In this document: positions 34,880-47,258 of the stretch, piece by piece
Position numbering within the stretch: the first letter of the stretch is position 1
How the letters are laid out: each line of letters begins with the position of its first letter
From: Staphylococcus canis
Lineage (GTDB): Bacteria; Bacillota; Bacilli; Staphylococcales; Staphylococcaceae
Length of the DNA stretch: 56,596 bases
Assembly: GCF_016238445.1 (NCBI RefSeq)
Contig: NZ_JABANU010000016.1
Span: forward strand, 1-56,596
Direction of reading: 5' to 3'
Translations under genes and position numbers: made by a program
The notes under the pieces: generated by a model
What the model was told of the DNA's origin: nothing
Seen by the model: only the letters and a program-made list of their open reading frames with translations
The model's database searches: none

Positions 34880-35737
34880 TTATTCAAGACCACGACGCAT
34901 TTTTTCAGCAATGAGAGTGTTATTTAAAACCATAGTAATAGTCATTGGACCTACACCGCCTGGTACAGGAGTAATTGCACCAGCGATTTCTTTAACTTCG
35001 TCGTATTCAACGTCCCCTTTAAGTTTTCCGTTTTCATCTGGTGTATTACCAACATCAATCACTACAGCACCTTCTTTAACATCGTCTTTAGTTACCATAC
35101 CTGGACGACCTACAGCACTTACAATAACATCTGCATTTTTAAGGTGTTCGCGTACATTTTGACTACGTGAATGTAGTACAGTAACTGTTGCATTTTTTTG
35201 AGTTAAAAGTTTAGCTACAGGTTGACCGACAATATGGCTACGACCAATCACTACAGCATCTTTGCCTTCTAAATCGATATCAGCATGTTTTAAAAGTTCC
35301 ATTACACCAAGTGGCGTACAAGGGATTAATTTAGCTTCATCTAAATATAAGCGTCCGATATTAATAGGATGGAAACCATCAACATCTTTATCAGGATCGA
35401 TCGCATCTAATACTTTTTGCTCGTCAACTTGTTTTGGTAATGGTACTTGCACTAGAATACCACTAACAGTGTCATCGTTGTTTAAACGATCTAATTCTTT
35501 TAAAACATCAGCTTCAGATGTATCTTCATCTAAATGAATCACTTCTGAAATCATACCGATTTTTTCTGCTGCTTTCTTTTTAGAACGTACATAACTTTGA
35601 CTTGCGCCGTCATTACCTACAAGAATAACAGAAAGTTTTGGTGTGTACCCTTTTTCTTTTAGTTTTTCTACTTCATCTTGTAGTCCTTGTCTGTAATCTT
35701 TAGCAATTTGTTTGCCGTCTAAAATTTTTGCACTCAT
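34880..35737 (-). CDS. folD: Methylenetetrahydrofolate dehydrogenase / cyclohydrolase
   Basis: This bifunctional enzyme of one-carbon metabolism converts 5,10-methylene-THF to 10-formyl-THF, which supplies PurN and PurH in the adjacent operon. It has 285 aa, the normal length. The catalytic region [18 protein letters not shown] includes the conserved Tyr and Lys. [20 protein letters not shown], the Rossmann block [17 protein letters not shown], and the C-terminal [18 protein letters not shown] complete the family. A strong AAGGAGG site precedes the start. Divergent from purE across a 208-bp spacer, which is the usual staphylococcal arrangement. Confidence 0.97.
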   Translation of the reverse strand: MSAKILDGKQIAKDYRQGLQDEVEKLKEKGYTPKLSVILVGNDGASQSYVRSKKKAAEKIGMISEVIHLDEDTSEADVLKELDRLNNDDTVSGILVQVPLPKQVDEQKVLDAIDPDKDVDGFHPINIGRLYLDEAKLIPCTPLGVMELLKHADIDLEGKDAVVIGRSHIVGQPVAKLLTQKNATVTVLHSRSQNVREHLKNADVIVSAVGRPGMVTKDDVKEGAVVIDVGNTPDENGKLKGDVEYDEVKEIAGAITPVPGGVGPMTITMVLNNTLIAEKMRRGLE

Positions 35738-35811
35738 AAAAAATATCCTCCTTTGATTAATTCAAACTTTACGAATGGTACATATCAAATGATACCAATA
35801 TTTTAGTAAAA

Positions 35812-35848
35812 TACGAAATATAAAGTTATTTTACTTAGTAAAGTTCGA
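35812..35848 (+). promoter_or_regulatory. Inverted PurR-type boxes upstream of purE
   Basis: CGAA (35814-35817, in atACGAAata) and TTCG (35844-35847, in aaAGTTCGAtt) form an inverted pair about 30 bases apart. The second reads on the minus strand as ATCGAACTTT, close to the PurBox core CGAACNTT of the PurR repressor in Bacillus and Staphylococcus. The pair sits just upstream of the promoter at 35857-35885. PurR is antagonised by PRPP, so this would link the operon to purine need. The first box is a weaker match. Confidence 0.5.
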
Positions 35849-35856
35849 TTTTTGCA

Positions 35857-35885
35857 TTGAAAAAAGCATCTATCCTTGTTATGCT
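35857..35885 (+). promoter_or_regulatory. Sigma-A promoter of the purine operon
   Basis: TTGAAA (35857-35862), a 17-bp spacer, then TATGCT (35880-35885). The expected start near 35892 leaves a leader of roughly 55 nt, too short for a guanine riboswitch. Confidence 0.6.
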
Positions 35886-35945
35886 ATACCTGTAATATAC
35901 ATCGATTAATCATTAAATTTCAAATTTTTGAAAGGGTGTTCATAA

Positions 35946-36428
35946 GTGAAGGTAGCTGTCATCATGGGGAGTTCTTCAGATTGGGACATTATGCGTGAAG
36001 CGTGTGACATGTTAGAAACATTTGATATCCCGTACGATAAAAAGGTTGTTTCAGCACATCGTACGCCACACACGATGGTCTCATTTGCATCTGAAGCACG
36101 CCAAAATGGATATTCAATTATTATCGCAGGAGCAGGTGGAGCAGCACATTTACCAGGAATGGTTGCATCTATGACAACACTACCTGTTATAGGCGTACCA
36201 ATTGAATCCAAAAGTTTAAAAGGATTAGATTCATTATTATCCATTGTTCAAATGCCGGGAGGTATACCAGTAGCTACAACTGCAATTGGTAAAGCAGGTG
36301 CTAAAAATGCTGGTATCTTAGCAACACGAATGATAGGTATGACAAATGAGAAAGTACAACAACGTTTAGAGTCATATGAGAAGTCTTTAGTGGACAAAGT
36401 GGAGGCTATGCAAGATGAACTTCAATAA
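35946..36428 (+). CDS. purE: N5-carboxyaminoimidazole ribonucleotide mutase
   Basis: This converts N5-CAIR to CAIR, step 6 of purine synthesis in the two-enzyme PurK/PurE route. It has 160 aa, class I length. Recognisable pieces are IMGSSSDWDIMREACDML (phosphate/ribose binding at 8-25), VVSAHRTPHTM with the catalytic histidine, and the glycine-rich GAGGAAHLPGM. It is the first gene of the ten-gene operon, with AAAGGGTG as ribosome site, and overlaps purK by 14 bases. Confidence 0.96.
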   Translation: MKVAVIMGSSSDWDIMREACDMLETFDIPYDKKVVSAHRTPHTMVSFASEARQNGYSIIIAGAGGAAHLPGMVASMTTLPVIGVPIESKSLKGLDSLLSIVQMPGGIPVATTAIGKAGAKNAGILATRMIGMTNEKVQQRLESYEKSLVDKVEAMQDELQ

Positions 36429-37545
36429 ATTAAAGTTTGGACAAACGATTGGCATTATCGGAGGTGGCCAACTCGGTAAGATGATGGCACAATCTGCACA
36501 AAAAATGGGATTTCGTGTTGTCGTATTAGACCCAGACCCAGAGTGTCCATGTCAAAATGTCGCACATCAATTTATAGAGGCAGCGTATGATGATATGGAT
36601 GCTTTAAAAGAGTTAGGGACATTGTCAGATGTCATCACATATGAGTTTGAAAATATTGCAGCTGAACAATTAAAACAATTAGTTGACCAGTATAACGTAC
36701 CTCAAGGCTATCAAGCGATTCAATTACTTCAAGATCGACTAACAGAAAAACAGTCGCTACAAAAAGCAGGTGCGCATGTTGTCCCTTTTATTCAGGTTAC
36801 AAATGAAGCGGATTTAACACAAGCAGCTGATGAGTTAGGTTTTCCATTTATGCTCAAAACGCGTTTTGGAGGCTATGATGGAAAAGGCCAAATTCTAGTA
36901 CAGTCTTCTGAGCAGTTTGATGAAGCATATCAACTTATTTCTAATCAAGAATGTGTAGCCGAACAATTTTTAGATTTAAAGAAAGAAGTTTCGTTAACAG
37001 TGACGATTGGTAAGGATGCACAAACTATATTTTTCCCTCTTCAAGAAAATGAACATCGAGATCAGATTTTATTTAAAACGATAGTACCTGCTCGTTCCGA
37101 CAAGGAATTAGAAGCGCGTCAAGAAGTTGAAAAAATTGCAAAAGCAATTCACTTCGTAGGGACATTTACAGTAGAGTTTTTTATTGATCAATCCGATCAT
37201 CTTTATGTGAATGAAATTGCCCCTAGACCACATAATTCCGGACATTATTCGATAGAAGCATGTGATTATTCGCAGTTTGATACACATATTTTAGCTGTAA
37301 CAGGACAGCAGTTACCGAATCAGATTGAACTGTTAAAACCAGCAGTGATGATGAACCTATTAGGTAAAGATTTAGATTTACTTGAAAATGAATTTTACAA
37401 TCATCCAGAATGGCATGTTCATATCTATGGTAAAACAGAGCGTAAACCTTTAAGAAAGATGGGACATATGACGCTACTTACAAATGATGTAAATCAAACA
37501 GAACAACGTATGCTTGAAACGTTTGAAGGGAGAGACAAGGAATAA
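36415..37545 (+). CDS. purK: N5-carboxyaminoimidazole ribonucleotide synthetase
   Basis: This ATP-grasp enzyme carboxylates AIR with bicarbonate to N5-CAIR. It has 376 aa. [20 protein letters not shown] starts the N-terminal domain. The ATP-grasp core contains [31 protein letters not shown] and the metal-ligand block [19 protein letters not shown]. Its start lies inside purE (14-bp overlap) with GGAGG nearby, so the pair is co-translated. Confidence 0.96.
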   Translation: MNFNKLKFGQTIGIIGGGQLGKMMAQSAQKMGFRVVVLDPDPECPCQNVAHQFIEAAYDDMDALKELGTLSDVITYEFENIAAEQLKQLVDQYNVPQGYQAIQLLQDRLTEKQSLQKAGAHVVPFIQVTNEADLTQAADELGFPFMLKTRFGGYDGKGQILVQSSEQFDEAYQLISNQECVAEQFLDLKKEVSLTVTIGKDAQTIFFPLQENEHRDQILFKTIVPARSDKELEARQEVEKIAKAIHFVGTFTVEFFIDQSDHLYVNEIAPRPHNSGHYSIEACDYSQFDTHILAVTGQQLPNQIELLKPAVMMNLLGKDLDLLENEFYNHPEWHVHIYGKTERKPLRKMGHMTLLTNDVNQTEQRMLETFEGRDKE

Positions 37546-38246
37546 TGAGTTTATTATATGAAGGTAAAGCAAAAAGAGTTTACACTACTGAAAATCCTGA
37601 AGCGTTACGTATTGAGTATAAAGATGAAGTAACAGCAGGTAATGGCGCAAAAAAAGATCAAATGATCGGTAAAGGAAAGTTAAATAATCAAATTACATCA
37701 AAAATATTTGATTATGTTCATCAAGAAGGTGTCGAGAGCCATTTTATTAAGCAACTTTCTGAAACAGAACAGTTAGTTAAAGCAGTAGACATTATTCCTT
37801 TAGAGGTTGTCGTTCGAAATGTTGCAGCAGGATCAATTACAAAACGTCTAGGATTCGAAAAAGGCATGCGCTTTGAACAACCACTTGTAGAGTTTTTCTA
37901 TAAGAATGATGATTTAAATGACCCACTTATCACAGAAGATCATATTAAATTGTTAAATATTGCAAATGATGCTGAAATTGCGCAAATTAAATCAAAAGCA
38001 TTACAAGTTAATAAAGCACTTGTTAAGTTGATGCAATCAATGGGATTAATCTTAGTGGATTATAAAATTGAATTTGGAAAAGATGCACAAGGTCAAATTT
38101 TATTAGCGGATGAAATTTCACCAGATACGTGTCGCATATGGGATGAAAAAACACACGAAAACTTTGATAAAGACGTATATAGAGAAGATACAGGATCTTT
38201 AATTGAAACATATCAAACATTTTTAAATAAATTGGAGGAAATCTAA
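37545..38246 (+). CDS. purC: SAICAR synthetase
   Basis: This joins CAIR and aspartate with ATP to give SAICAR. It has 233 aa, the usual monofunctional length. [11 protein letters not shown] is the N-terminal nucleotide loop, [14 protein letters not shown] the substrate motif, and [14 protein letters not shown] the second signature. Its ATG overlaps the purK stop by 1 base. Confidence 0.96.
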   Translation: MSLLYEGKAKRVYTTENPEALRIEYKDEVTAGNGAKKDQMIGKGKLNNQITSKIFDYVHQEGVESHFIKQLSETEQLVKAVDIIPLEVVVRNVAAGSITKRLGFEKGMRFEQPLVEFFYKNDDLNDPLITEDHIKLLNIANDAEIAQIKSKALQVNKALVKLMQSMGLILVDYKIEFGKDAQGQILLADEISPDTCRIWDEKTHENFDKDVYREDTGSLIETYQTFLNKLEEI

Positions 38247-38248
38247 TC

Positions 38249-38509
38249 ATGAAAACAATCGAATTACACGTTACATTACAACCACAAGTTTTAGATACAC
38301 AAGGTCAAGCTTTAAATAGAGCTGTGCATGACTTAGGATATGAGCAAGTTAACGATATCCGAGTTGGTAAAGTCCTCTACATGACTATAGATGAAGCGAC
38401 TGATGAAGCGGTTCATAATGTGATCACAACACTAAGTGAAAAGTTATTTGCGAATACAGTGATTGAAGAATACAGCTATAAAGTTTTGGATGAAAAGGAG
38501 AATGCATAA
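38249..38509 (+). CDS. purS: FGAM synthase subunit PurS
   Basis: This 86-aa subunit bridges PurQ and PurL in the Gram-positive FGAM synthase complex, which turns FGAR and glutamine into FGAM. The beta-alpha-beta sequence [20 protein letters not shown]...[15 protein letters not shown] is diagnostic. It lies 2 bases after purC and just before purQ, as in other Firmicutes. Confidence 0.95.
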   Translation: MKTIELHVTLQPQVLDTQGQALNRAVHDLGYEQVNDIRVGKVLYMTIDEATDEAVHNVITTLSEKLFANTVIEEYSYKVLDEKENA

Positions 38510-38510
38510 A

Positions 38511-39182
38511 ATGAAGTTTGCTGTCCTTAGATTTCCTGGATCTAATTGTGACCGTGATATGTACAATGCGGCAATTAAATCAGGTGTAGATGCAGAATAT
38601 GTAGACTATCGTAAAGAGTCTTTAGAAGGTTTTGATGGGGTATTAATCCCTGGTGGATTTTCATTTGGAGATTATTTACGATCAGGTGCGGTAGCAAGTG
38701 TTGCGCCAGTTATTAAAGAGGTTAAACGTTTAGCTGAAGAAGGGAAACCAGTGTTAGGGGTATGTAATGGTTTTCAAATTTTAACAGAAATAGGATTGCT
38801 CCCTGGTGCTTTATTGCATAATGACTCTCATTTATTTGTAAGTCGTAATGAAGTATTAAATGTAGTAAATAATCAAACTCCTTTTACAAACTTATATGGT
38901 GAAGGAGAAGAAGTGGTTTACCCAGTTGCTCATGGTGAAGGTCATTATTATTGTACAGAAGAAATGTATAATCAATTAGTTGAGAATAATCAAATTATTC
39001 TAAAGTATGCGGATAATCCTAATGGATCTTATGACGACATTGCGGGTATTGTGAATGAAAAAGGAAATGTTTGTGGAATGATGCCGCATCCTGAGCGTGC
39101 GTTAGAGAAAATATTAGGTACAGACAATGGTGTTAAATTATTCGAATCAATGGTAAAAAGTTGGAGGGAACAAAATGCCTAA
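38511..39182 (+). CDS. purQ: FGAM synthase glutaminase subunit PurQ
   Basis: This class I glutamine amidotransferase subunit supplies ammonia to PurL. It has 223 aa from ATG 38511, which follows the purS stop by one base with AAGGAG inside purS. An upstream in-frame ATG 16 codons earlier lies within purS and is rejected. [15 protein letters not shown] starts the domain; the catalytic cysteine is in [11 protein letters not shown], and the His/Glu pair in [11 protein letters not shown]. It overlaps purL by 8 bases. Confidence 0.95.
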   Translation: MKFAVLRFPGSNCDRDMYNAAIKSGVDAEYVDYRKESLEGFDGVLIPGGFSFGDYLRSGAVASVAPVIKEVKRLAEEGKPVLGVCNGFQILTEIGLLPGALLHNDSHLFVSRNEVLNVVNNQTPFTNLYGEGEEVVYPVAHGEGHYYCTEEMYNQLVENNQIILKYADNPNGSYDDIAGIVNEKGNVCGMMPHPERALEKILGTDNGVKLFESMVKSWREQNA

Positions 39183-41364
39183 ATTTTTAGAACCGACTGC
39201 AGAAGAAGTGAAGTTAGAAAAACTTTATCGTGATATGGGGTTAAGTGATTCAGAATTTGAAAAAGTCCAATCTATTTTGGGTCGCGATCCAAATTTTACA
39301 GAAACTGGAATTTTCTCTGTAATGTGGAGTGAGCATTGCTCATATAAACACTCTAAACCTTTCTTGAAACAATTCCCAACGACAGGTGAGCATGTATTAA
39401 TGGGACCTGGTGAAGGTGCAGGAGTAGTTGATATTGGCGATAAACAAGCAGTGGTATTTAAAGTTGAATCTCATAACCACCCTTCAGCGATTGAACCGTA
39501 TCAAGGTGCTGCAACAGGTGTTGGCGGTATCATTCGCGACATCGTATCGATTGGTGCAAGACCAATTAATTTATTAAACAGTTTACGTTTTGGTGAACTT
39601 ACTGAAAAAACAAACCGTCGTTTATTACGTGGTGTTGTAGCAGGTATCGGTGGCTATGGTAACTGTATTGGAATTCCAACAACTGCAGGTGAAATCGAGT
39701 TTGATGAACGTTACGATGGCAACCCGCTAGTCAATGCAATGTGTGTGGGTGTTATTGATCACGATATGATCCAAAAGGGTACTGCTAAAGGTGCTGGTAA
39801 CTCAGTCATTTATGTTGGCCTTAAAACTGGACGTGACGGCATCCACGGTGCGACATTTGCGTCAGAAGAGCTCACAGAAGAAAGTGAAAACAAACGTCCA
39901 TCTGTACAAATTGGCGACCCATTTGTAGGGAAAAAATTAATGGAAGCTACACTTGAGGCGATTACTTATAAAGAGCTTGTAGGTATTCAAGATATGGGTG
40001 CTGCTGGTTTAACATCATCTTCATCTGAAATGGCAGCTAAAGGCGGTAGTGGTATTCACCTTGAATTAGAGAAAGTACCAGTACGTGAAAAAGGTATTTC
40101 GCCCTATGAAATGATGTTATCTGAGACGCAAGAGCGTATGTTACTTGTCGTAGAGAAAGGAACAGAACAAAAGTTTTTAGACCTTTTTGATAAACATGAA
40201 TTAGATAGTGCTGTAATTGGACAAGTTACCGATGACAATCGCTTCCTTTTAACATATGAAGGCGAAACATTTGCAGATATTCCTGTCGAACCATTAGCTG
40301 ATGAAGCACCTGTATATATTTTAGAAGGTGAAAAATTAGAACATAACAAGCCAGCGAATCAATACGATGATATAGATGTTGAAGATGTTTTTGAACGTTT
40401 ACTGACACATCCAACAATCGCGTCAAAACGCTATCTTTATAACCAATACGATCAACAAGTAGGTGCAAATACTGTTGTTAAACCTGGACTACAGGCTTCT
40501 GTTGTACGTGTAGAAGGAACAAATAAAGCGATTGCATCAACTATTGATGGGGAAGCGCGTTATGTCTTTAACGATCCTTATGAAGGTGGAAAAATGGTAG
40601 TTGCTGAAGCATATCGTAATTTAATTGCAGTAGGTGCCAAACCTTTAGCAATGACAGACTGTCTTAACTACGGTTCACCTGAGAAGAAAAATATTTATCA
40701 ACAGCTTATCGATTCCACACGTGGTATGGCAGAAGCATGTGAAACTTTAGAAACACCAGTTGTGTCTGGTAATGTTTCTTTATATAACGAAACAAGAACT
40801 TCTTCTATATTCCCAACACCAGTTGTTGGAATGGTCGGATTGATTGAAAATATTGATTATTTAAATGATTTTACACCAAGTGTAGGTGACCGATTATATG
40901 TGATTGGTGAGACAAAAAGTGATTTTGGTGGAAGTCAAATTGAAAAATTATTATATGGTCAAGTAAACCATGAAGTTTCTGAAGTAGATTTAAAAGATGA
41001 AGCACAAAAAGGTGAGGCAATTCGTGAAGCAGTACAAAATGGTGCTATTTCACATGTACAAACTGTAGGTAAAGGTGGTTTACTTGTCACACTTGCTCGA
41101 ATGAGTGCATTTTATAATTTAGGATTAGACGCAAAAGTAGATTTATCTAAATCACAATTATTCAGCGAAACACAAGGGCGTTATGTTGTCGCTGTTAAAA
41201 AAGATCAAAATATTAACATTGAGGGTGCCGTTGAAATTGGTACATTGACTGATACAGATGATTTTAAAGTTGTATCTAGTGATCACACCATTGAACGTCG
41301 TACATCTGAATTGAAACAAAAATGGGAAGGGGCAATCGAGTCATGCATGACATCCGTGGACTAA
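39175..41364 (+). CDS. purL: FGAM synthase subunit PurL
   Basis: This is the ATP-dependent synthetase subunit of FGAM synthase. Its 729 aa is the small-PurL form that needs PurS and Pur[17 protein letters not shown] near 53-68 and [25 protein letters not shown] carry the ATP/substrate motifs; [17 protein letters not shown] and [14 protein letters not shown] are further signatures. Its 3' end overlaps the purF start region by 22 bases. Confidence 0.96.
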   Translation: MPKFLEPTAEEVKLEKLYRDMGLSDSEFEKVQSILGRDPNFTETGIFSVMWSEHCSYKHSKPFLKQFPTTGEHVLMGPGEGAGVVDIGDKQAVVFKVESHNHPSAIEPYQGAATGVGGIIRDIVSIGARPINLLNSLRFGELTEKTNRRLLRGVVAGIGGYGNCIGIPTTAGEIEFDERYDGNPLVNAMCVGVIDHDMIQKGTAKGAGNSVIYVGLKTGRDGIHGATFASEELTEESENKRPSVQIGDPFVGKKLMEATLEAITYKELVGIQDMGAAGLTSSSSEMAAKGGSGIHLELEKVPVREKGISPYEMMLSETQERMLLVVEKGTEQKFLDLFDKHELDSAVIGQVTDDNRFLLTYEGETFADIPVEPLADEAPVYILEGEKLEHNKPANQYDDIDVEDVFERLLTHPTIASKRYLYNQYDQQVGANTVVKPGLQASVVRVEGTNKAIASTIDGEARYVFNDPYEGGKMVVAEAYRNLIAVGAKPLAMTDCLNYGSPEKKNIYQQLIDSTRGMAEACETLETPVVSGNVSLYNETRTSSIFPTPVVGMVGLIENIDYLNDFTPSVGDRLYVIGETKSDFGGSQIEKLLYGQVNHEVSEVDLKDEAQKGEAIREAVQNGAISHVQTVGKGGLLVTLARMSAFYNLGLDAKVDLSKSQLFSETQGRYVVAVKKDQNINIEGAVEIGTLTDTDDFKVVSSDHTIERRTSELKQKWEGAIESCMTSVD

Positions 41365-42764
41365 ATGAAGAATGCGGAGTTTTTGGTGTATGGAATCATC
41401 CACATGCAGCATATTTAACGTATATGGCGCTGCATAGCCTTCAACATAGAGGACAAGAGGGTGCTGGTATCGTGTGCTCGAATGGTGAACAACTATTCGG
41501 TGCACGAGGCATGGGCCTCTTAACTGAAGCTATTTCAGATGAGCAATTGAAATCTTTAGAAGGTTATCACAATGCAATCGGTCATGTCCGTTATGCCACA
41601 ACAGGTGCAAGTGAAATATCAAATGTTCAACCTTTCTTGTTTAAACACTCTAAAGGTGATTTAGGTTTAGCACATAATGGAAATCTTACAAATGCAAGAC
41701 AAATACGACGTGCAATAGAATCTGAAGGTGGCATCTTCCAAACGACAAGTGATTCCGAAGTATTGGCACATTTATTAATCAAAGGTAAATCTAAAAATAT
41801 CAAAACGAATCAAAAAGCAGCTTTAAATCAAGTAAAAGGTGCATTTAGCTGTGTGATTTTAAATGAAAATCAATTGACTGTGACACGAGATAATCGCGGT
41901 GTGCGCCCATTAATGCTTGGAAAAGTAGATGGTGCGTATTGTGTTGCTAGTGAGACTTGTGCGTTTACTGCAATTGGTGCTGAATATATTAGGGATATTG
42001 AGCCAGGTGAATTAATAACGTTTTATGGTGAACATGATATTGACTATGATACGTATTCTTCAGATATTGGTCACCGTATGTGTTCAATGGAATATGTGTA
42101 TTTTGCACGACCTGATTCAGAATTCCACAAACATTCTATTTATAATGTGAGAAAAGCTTTAGGCCGTCGTCTTGCTGAAGAAATGGGTGTCGATGCTGAT
42201 ATTGTGATTGGTGTTCCAGATTCTTCCTTGCAAGCAGCAAAAGGATTTTCAGAACAAACAGGTATACCTAACGAGCAAGGTTTACTTAAAAATCGATACA
42301 TTGGGCGGACATTTATTACACCAGACCAATCAGTGCGTGAACGTCAAGTGCGTATGAAGCATGCTCCGATTAGAGACGTTATTGAAGGTAAGCGTGTAGT
42401 AGTGATTGATGATTCAATCGTACGTGGCACAACAAGTAAATATATTGTTAAAGCTTTAAAAAATGCAGGAGCTAAAGAAGTACACATGGGTATCTCATCA
42501 CCTCCATTAAAAGATCCATGTTATTACGGTATTGATGTATCAACGCACGCAGAACTCATGGCGGCGCAATATTCAGTAGATGAAATTAAAGAAATGATAG
42601 GTGCGGATTCTTTAACTTATTTATCAGTTGAAGGTATGCATGACGTATTTAGAAGTTTTGACTCTAAAGGTGAGTGTGATGCGTGCTTTACAGGAAACTA
42701 CCCAATAGAAATCGTAGACCATCAACTACCAGAAGCAAAAGAACTGAAAAGAAGAGGAGTGTAA
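41343..42764 (+). CDS. purF: Amidophosphoribosyltransferase
   Basis: This is the committed first step: PRPP and glutamine give phosphoribosylamine. From ATG 41343 it has 473 aa, beginning [17 protein letters not shown]. The catalytic cysteine follows a short propeptide of 10 residues, as in Bacillus PurF, which is cleaved. The next motif, [14 protein letters not shown], is in the Ntn-hydrolase domain; [18 protein letters not shown] is the PRPP loop. GEHDIDYD and [16 protein letters not shown] blocks precede it. The upstream ATG (41322) lies deep in purL and would add residues not found in homologues. Confidence 0.95.
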   Translation: MHDIRGLNEECGVFGVWNHPHAAYLTYMALHSLQHRGQEGAGIVCSNGEQLFGARGMGLLTEAISDEQLKSLEGYHNAIGHVRYATTGASEISNVQPFLFKHSKGDLGLAHNGNLTNARQIRRAIESEGGIFQTTSDSEVLAHLLIKGKSKNIKTNQKAALNQVKGAFSCVILNENQLTVTRDNRGVRPLMLGKVDGAYCVASETCAFTAIGAEYIRDIEPGELITFYGEHDIDYDTYSSDIGHRMCSMEYVYFARPDSEFHKHSIYNVRKALGRRLAEEMGVDADIVIGVPDSSLQAAKGFSEQTGIPNEQGLLKNRYIGRTFITPDQSVRERQVRMKHAPIRDVIEGKRVVVIDDSIVRGTTSKYIVKALKNAGAKEVHMGISSPPLKDPCYYGIDVSTHAELMAAQYSVDEIKEMIGADSLTYLSVEGMHDVFRSFDSKGECDACFTGNYPIEIVDHQLPEAKELKRRGV

Positions 42765-42767
42765 CCA

Positions 42768-43799
42768 ATGGCTGATTCGTATAAAAAAGCAGGCGTAGAT
42801 ATTGAAGCAGGATATGAAGCTGTAAAAAGAATGTCTAGTCACGTTGAGCGCACAATGCGTAAAGAAGTTTTAGGTGGCTTAGGTGGATTTGGTGCAACAT
42901 TTGATTTATCACAATTAGGTATGAAAGCACCAGTTTTAGTATCAGGCACGGATGGTGTTGGTACAAAACTTAAATTAGCAATTGATCATGACCGTCACGA
43001 CACAATTGGTATTGATGCAGTAGCAATGTGTGTAAATGACATTTTAACTACAGGAGCAGAACCTTTATACTTTCTAGATTATATCGCAGCGAATAAAGTA
43101 GTACCAGAAACGATAGAACAAATTGTTAAAGGTATTAGTGATGGTTGTGAAGCGACCAATACTGCTTTAATCGGTGGCGAAACAGCTGAGATGGGTGAGA
43201 TGTATGGTGAAGGTGAATACGACGTTGCTGGTTTTGCAGTAGGAGCAGTTGAAAAATCTGACTACATTGATGGCTCTAACGTTAAAACGGATGATGTAGT
43301 TATTGGCCTAGCATCGAGCGGTATCCATTCTAATGGCTATAGTTTAGTTCGACGTTTAATTGACCAGTCTAACATTGATGTTAATGATAAATTTGACAAC
43401 GAACAGACATATTTAGACACATTTTTAACACCGACTGCACTTTATGTAAAACCTGTATTAAAAATAAAAGAATCCGTTAGTATTAAAGCAATGACTCATA
43501 TCACTGGCGGAGGATTTTATGAAAATATACCACGTGCATTACCAGAAGGAAAAACAGCAGTGATAGATACAACAGCTTTTCCTACGCCGAAAGTCTTTGA
43601 TTGGTTACAAGAAGTTGGTGGAATTGATACTGATGAAATGTATCACATCTTCAACATGGGCATTGGTTATACGTTAGTTGTTGCAAAAGAAGACGAAGCG
43701 AAAGTTCATGAGATTCTTAAAAAAGAACAAGTTGATGCCTATACAATCGGACGTATTGCTGAAGAGGATACGCCAATTCGTTTAACGGAGGCATTATAG
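42768..43799 (+). CDS. purM: Phosphoribosylformylglycinamidine cyclo-ligase (AIR synthetase)
   Basis: This closes FGAM to AIR with ATP. It has 343 aa. [18 protein letters not shown] opens the protein, and [40 protein letters not shown] and [11 protein letters not shown] are the signature blocks of the PurM fold. The ribosome site is GAGGAG, with 3 bases between it and the purF stop region. Confidence 0.96.
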   Translation: MADSYKKAGVDIEAGYEAVKRMSSHVERTMRKEVLGGLGGFGATFDLSQLGMKAPVLVSGTDGVGTKLKLAIDHDRHDTIGIDAVAMCVNDILTTGAEPLYFLDYIAANKVVPETIEQIVKGISDGCEATNTALIGGETAEMGEMYGEGEYDVAGFAVGAVEKSDYIDGSNVKTDDVVIGLASSGIHSNGYSLVRRLIDQSNIDVNDKFDNEQTYLDTFLTPTALYVKPVLKIKESVSIKAMTHITGGGFYENIPRALPEGKTAVIDTTAFPTPKVFDWLQEVGGIDTDEMYHIFNMGIGYTLVVAKEDEAKVHEILKKEQVDAYTIGRIAEEDTPIRLTEAL

Positions 43800-44365
43800 T
43801 GAAAAAAGTAGCAATCTTCGCATCAGGTTCTGGTACAAATTTTGATAATATTATGAATCGTATCGAATCTGGTGTGTTAACAAACATTGAAGTGACTGCT
43901 TTGTATACAGACCAACCTCATGCATCGTGCATTCAACTTGCAAAACGTCATCATGTCACAGTGCATGTGTATGAACCTAAAACATATGCATCTAAAACCG
44001 ACTATGAACAAGATGTATTAAATCAATTAAAAACAGAAAATGTCGAGTGGATTATTTTAGCAGGTTACATGCGTCTAATTGGACCTACGTTATTACAAGC
44101 GTATGAGGGGAAAATCTTAAATATACATCCTTCGTTATTACCGAAATATAAAGGTAAAGATGCAGTCGGACAAGCGTTAAACAGTGGGGATACTGAAACA
44201 GGTTCAACAGTTCATTATGTTGATGAAGGTATGGATACGGGACAAATTATTGAACAACGTCACTGTCCGATATATCGAGAAGATACACATGAACAACTTG
44301 AAAATCGAATTAAAGCATTAGAGTATGAATTATATCCAGAAGTTATTCAAAAGATCATTCAATAA
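43799..44365 (+). CDS. purN: Phosphoribosylglycinamide formyltransferase
   Basis: This transfers formyl from 10-formyl-THF (made by FolD) to GAR. It has 188 aa. [16 protein letters not shown] binds the phosphate, [16 protein letters not shown] and [17 protein letters not shown] contain the catalytic Asn-His pair, and [14 protein letters not shown] holds the catalytic aspartate. The GTG start at 43799 overlaps the last base of purM. Confidence 0.96.
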   Translation: MKKVAIFASGSGTNFDNIMNRIESGVLTNIEVTALYTDQPHASCIQLAKRHHVTVHVYEPKTYASKTDYEQDVLNQLKTENVEWIILAGYMRLIGPTLLQAYEGKILNIHPSLLPKYKGKDAVGQALNSGDTETGSTVHYVDEGMDTGQIIEQRHCPIYREDTHEQLENRIKALEYELYPEVIQKIIQ

Positions 44366-44378
44366 GGAGTCAAGAGTA

Positions 44379-45860
44379 ATGGGAAAAAAAGCAATTTTAA
44401 GTGTTTCGGATAAAACAGGTATCGTTGAATTTGCGAAAGCTCTTGTGAAAGAAGGGTATACACTTTATTCAACAGGAGGAACTTACCGTAAAATTCAAGA
44501 AGCAGGCGTCACTGTGTCTTCAGTTTCAGAATTAACACAGTTTGAAGAAATTATGGATGGCCGTGTGAAAACATTACATCCAGCTGTACATGGTGGAATC
44601 TTAGCTGATCGAGATAAACCTGAACATTTAGAACAATTGAAAGCACAAAATATTGACTTAATTGATATGGTTGTTGTGAATTTGTACCCGTTTAAAGAGA
44701 CTGTTGCAAACCCAGATGTAATAGAAATGGATGCAATCGAAAATATTGATATTGGTGGACCAACGATGTTGCGCGCTGCAGCTAAAAACTTTAAACATGT
44801 GACGACAATTGTACATCCTTCTGATTATGATGAAGTAATTTCGCGTATTCAAAATAATATGTTAGATGAGAACTTCCGCAAATCACTAATGATTAAAGTA
44901 TTCCAACATACCTTTGAATATGATCGTGCAATTGTTCAATTTTTTAATCAAAATACTGAAACCTTACGTTATGGAGAAAATCCACAGCAGTCTGCAGAAT
45001 TTATTCGTACTTCTCAAGCTAAAAATACTTTAGCGGGAGCAAATCAACTCCATGGTAAACAGCTAAGCTATAACAATATAAAAGATGCGGATGCAGCACT
45101 AAACTTAGTTAAAAAGTTCGATATTCCTGCTGCTGTAGCAGTGAAACATATGAACCCTTGTGGTGTAGGTATCGGCAATACAATTGAAGAAGCATATCAA
45201 CATGCTTATGAAGCGGATAGCCAATCTATTTTCGGTGGTATTGTAGCTTTAAATCGTCCAGTGACACGCGATTTAGCAGAATCGCTTCATGAAATCTTTT
45301 TAGAAGTTATTATTGCACCTGAATTTGAACCAGAAGCTCGAAACATTCTTGAACAAAAGAAAAATATTCGTTTACTTGAAATCGAAATGACAGAAGACCA
45401 AGATGAGAAAGAATTTGTATCAGTTTCTGGTGGCTATCTTGTACAAGATAAAGATCACTTTGATGTAAAAAAAGAGGATATGAAAGTTGTGACTGAGGTC
45501 GCACCTACTGATGAACAATGGAACGCATTATTGTTAGGTTGGCAAGTTGTAAAAGCAGTTAAAAGTAATGCAATTGTACTCGCAAATGATCATCAAACAG
45601 TTGGTGTAGGAGCAGGTCAGATGAATCGTGTAGGTTCAGCAGAAATTGCAATTGATCGTGCAATTGAAATTAATGATAATGTCATTTTAGCATCTGACGG
45701 ATTTTTCCCAATGGATGATACTGTAGAAACAGCTGCAAAAGCAGGAATTAAAGCAATTATACAACCTGGAGGCTCTATCAAAGATCAGGATTCAATAGAT
45801 ATGGCAAACCGTTATGGCATTGCAATGGTTACAACAGGTATGCGTCACTTTAAACATTAA
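44379..45860 (+). CDS. purH: AICAR transformylase / IMP cyclohydrolase
   Basis: This bifunctional enzyme catalyses the last two steps to IMP. The start ATG 44379 is used, with AAGGAGT upstream and [20 protein letters not shown] as the expected N-terminus; an earlier in-frame start lies within purN. It has 493 aa. The cyclohydrolase part has [14 protein letters not shown] and [14 protein letters not shown]; the transformylase part has [10 protein letters not shown] (Lys-His catalytic block) and [12 protein letters not shown]. Confidence 0.96.
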   Translation: MGKKAILSVSDKTGIVEFAKALVKEGYTLYSTGGTYRKIQEAGVTVSSVSELTQFEEIMDGRVKTLHPAVHGGILADRDKPEHLEQLKAQNIDLIDMVVVNLYPFKETVANPDVIEMDAIENIDIGGPTMLRAAAKNFKHVTTIVHPSDYDEVISRIQNNMLDENFRKSLMIKVFQHTFEYDRAIVQFFNQNTETLRYGENPQQSAEFIRTSQAKNTLAGANQLHGKQLSYNNIKDADAALNLVKKFDIPAAVAVKHMNPCGVGIGNTIEEAYQHAYEADSQSIFGGIVALNRPVTRDLAESLHEIFLEVIIAPEFEPEARNILEQKKNIRLLEIEMTEDQDEKEFVSVSGGYLVQDKDHFDVKKEDMKVVTEVAPTDEQWNALLLGWQVVKAVKSNAIVLANDHQTVGVGAGQMNRVGSAEIAIDRAIEINDNVILASDGFFPMDDTVETAAKAGIKAIIQPGGSIKDQDSIDMANRYGIAMVTTGMRHFKH

Positions 45861-45878
45861 TCATAGGAGGTCTATCAT

Positions 45879-47123
45879 ATGCACGTTCTTGTTATTGGTA
45901 GTGGAGGTCGTGAGCACGCATTAGCTTATAAGTTAAATGATTCTCGTTTAGTTTCAAAAGTTTATGCTATTCCTGGGAATGATGCAATGACTAAAGTAGC
46001 TGAAATACATCAAGACATTGCGGAAAATGATCATGATGCTATTTTACAATTTGCAAAATCAAACAAGGTTGAATGGGTAGTTATTGGTCCAGAACAACCA
46101 CTTACTGATGGTTTAGGTAATTTATTAAGAGAAGCTGGAATCAAAGTGTTTGGACCGAATCAAGAAGCTGCTCAGATTGAGTCATCAAAAGCATTCGCCA
46201 AACGTTTAATGGCAAAGTATCAAATCCCTACAGCAACTTATGAAGAAATAAATCAAAAAGCACAAGCATTAGAATATATTAAAGATTGTGAGTTACCAAT
46301 TGTTTTGAAGAAAGATGGGCTTGCAGCAGGTAAAGGCGTTATTATTGCGGAAACGCGTGAAGAAGCAAAGCAAGCTGTAGAAACATTATATCCTGAAGAA
46401 AATAGTAAAGTTGTGTTTGAACAATTTTTAGAAGGTGAAGAATTTTCATTAATGACTTTTGTTAATGGTGATTACGCTGTTCCATTTGACACAATTGCAC
46501 AAGATCATAAGCGTGCGTTTGATAATGATGAAGGTCCGAATACTGGAGGAATGGGTGCATATTGCCCGGTGCCTCATATTTCAAATGATGTGTTGAAAGA
46601 GACAAATGAAAAGATTGCTCAACCTATTGCGCGTGCTATGCAAGCAGAAGGCTATGATTTTATGGGTCTACTGTATATTGGGGCCATTCTCACTAAAGAA
46701 GGTCCGAAAGTGATTGAGTTTAATGCGCGATTTGGTGATCCCGAAGCTCAAGTATTACTTCATCGTCTTGACAGCGACTTAATGGAGCACATCCTTCAAT
46801 TAGAGTCAAAAGCACCAATTCAAATGAAGTGGAAATCGGAATCTGTCGTTGGTGTAATGCTTGCGTCAAAAGGATATCCTGGAAGTTACGAGAAGGGACA
46901 TGCAGTTACTGGATTTGAAAACGATTTAGATCATTACTTTGTAAGTGGATTAAAACGTGAAGGAGATCAATTTGTGACTTCAGGTGGTCGTGTCATATTA
47001 GCAATAGGTACAGGTGATACCATTATGAATGCTAAAGATAGTGCATACGACTACGCGAAAAAAATTCAAAGCGATAATCTTTTTTATCGACACGATATTG
47101 CACATAAAGCAATAAAAGCATAA
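45879..47123 (+). CDS. purD: Phosphoribosylamine-glycine ligase
   Basis: This ATP-grasp ligase makes GAR from phosphoribosylamine, glycine and ATP. It has 414 aa. [17 protein letters not shown] opens the protein; [18 protein letters not shown] is the ATP-grasp loop; [18 protein letters not shown] and [17 protein letters not shown] are signatures of the catalytic centre. It is the last gene of the purine operon and is followed by a strong terminator. Confidence 0.97.
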   Translation: MHVLVIGSGGREHALAYKLNDSRLVSKVYAIPGNDAMTKVAEIHQDIAENDHDAILQFAKSNKVEWVVIGPEQPLTDGLGNLLREAGIKVFGPNQEAAQIESSKAFAKRLMAKYQIPTATYEEINQKAQALEYIKDCELPIVLKKDGLAAGKGVIIAETREEAKQAVETLYPEENSKVVFEQFLEGEEFSLMTFVNGDYAVPFDTIAQDHKRAFDNDEGPNTGGMGAYCPVPHISNDVLKETNEKIAQPIARAMQAEGYDFMGLLYIGAILTKEGPKVIEFNARFGDPEAQVLLHRLDSDLMEHILQLESKAPIQMKWKSESVVGVMLASKGYPGSYEKGHAVTGFENDLDHYFVSGLKREGDQFVTSGGRVILAIGTGDTIMNAKDSAYDYAKKIQSDNLFYRHDIAHKAIKA

Positions 47124-47124
47124 C

Positions 47125-47172
47125 AAAAAGAACCATGAATCAATGTTTCATAAATGATTCATGGTTCTTTTT
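47125..47172. terminator. Terminator between purD and the ECF transporter genes
   Basis: aaaaagaaccatgaatca (47125-47142) pairs perfectly with its 18-nt complement at 47155-47172 around a 12-nt loop. A and T tracts flank the stem on both sides, so it serves the convergent transcripts. Confidence 0.93.
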
Positions 47173-47258
47173 GTTATAATTGGTTTTTAATATAAACGGG
47201 AAAGCAAACCAATACTGCCTTTTCATATCTTCGAGATCATGAAAAAGCAAGTTTTAAA

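Noticed and set aside
34911..35162. Antisense frame over folD (and others at 35262-35537)
   Set aside because: Overlaps a gene with all family motifs; composition is typical of reverse-strand reading (S, T, P, I-rich).
35906..36244. A 112-aa antisense frame to purE
   Set aside because: It lies fully opposite a well-supported purE and its product shows no recognisable motif.
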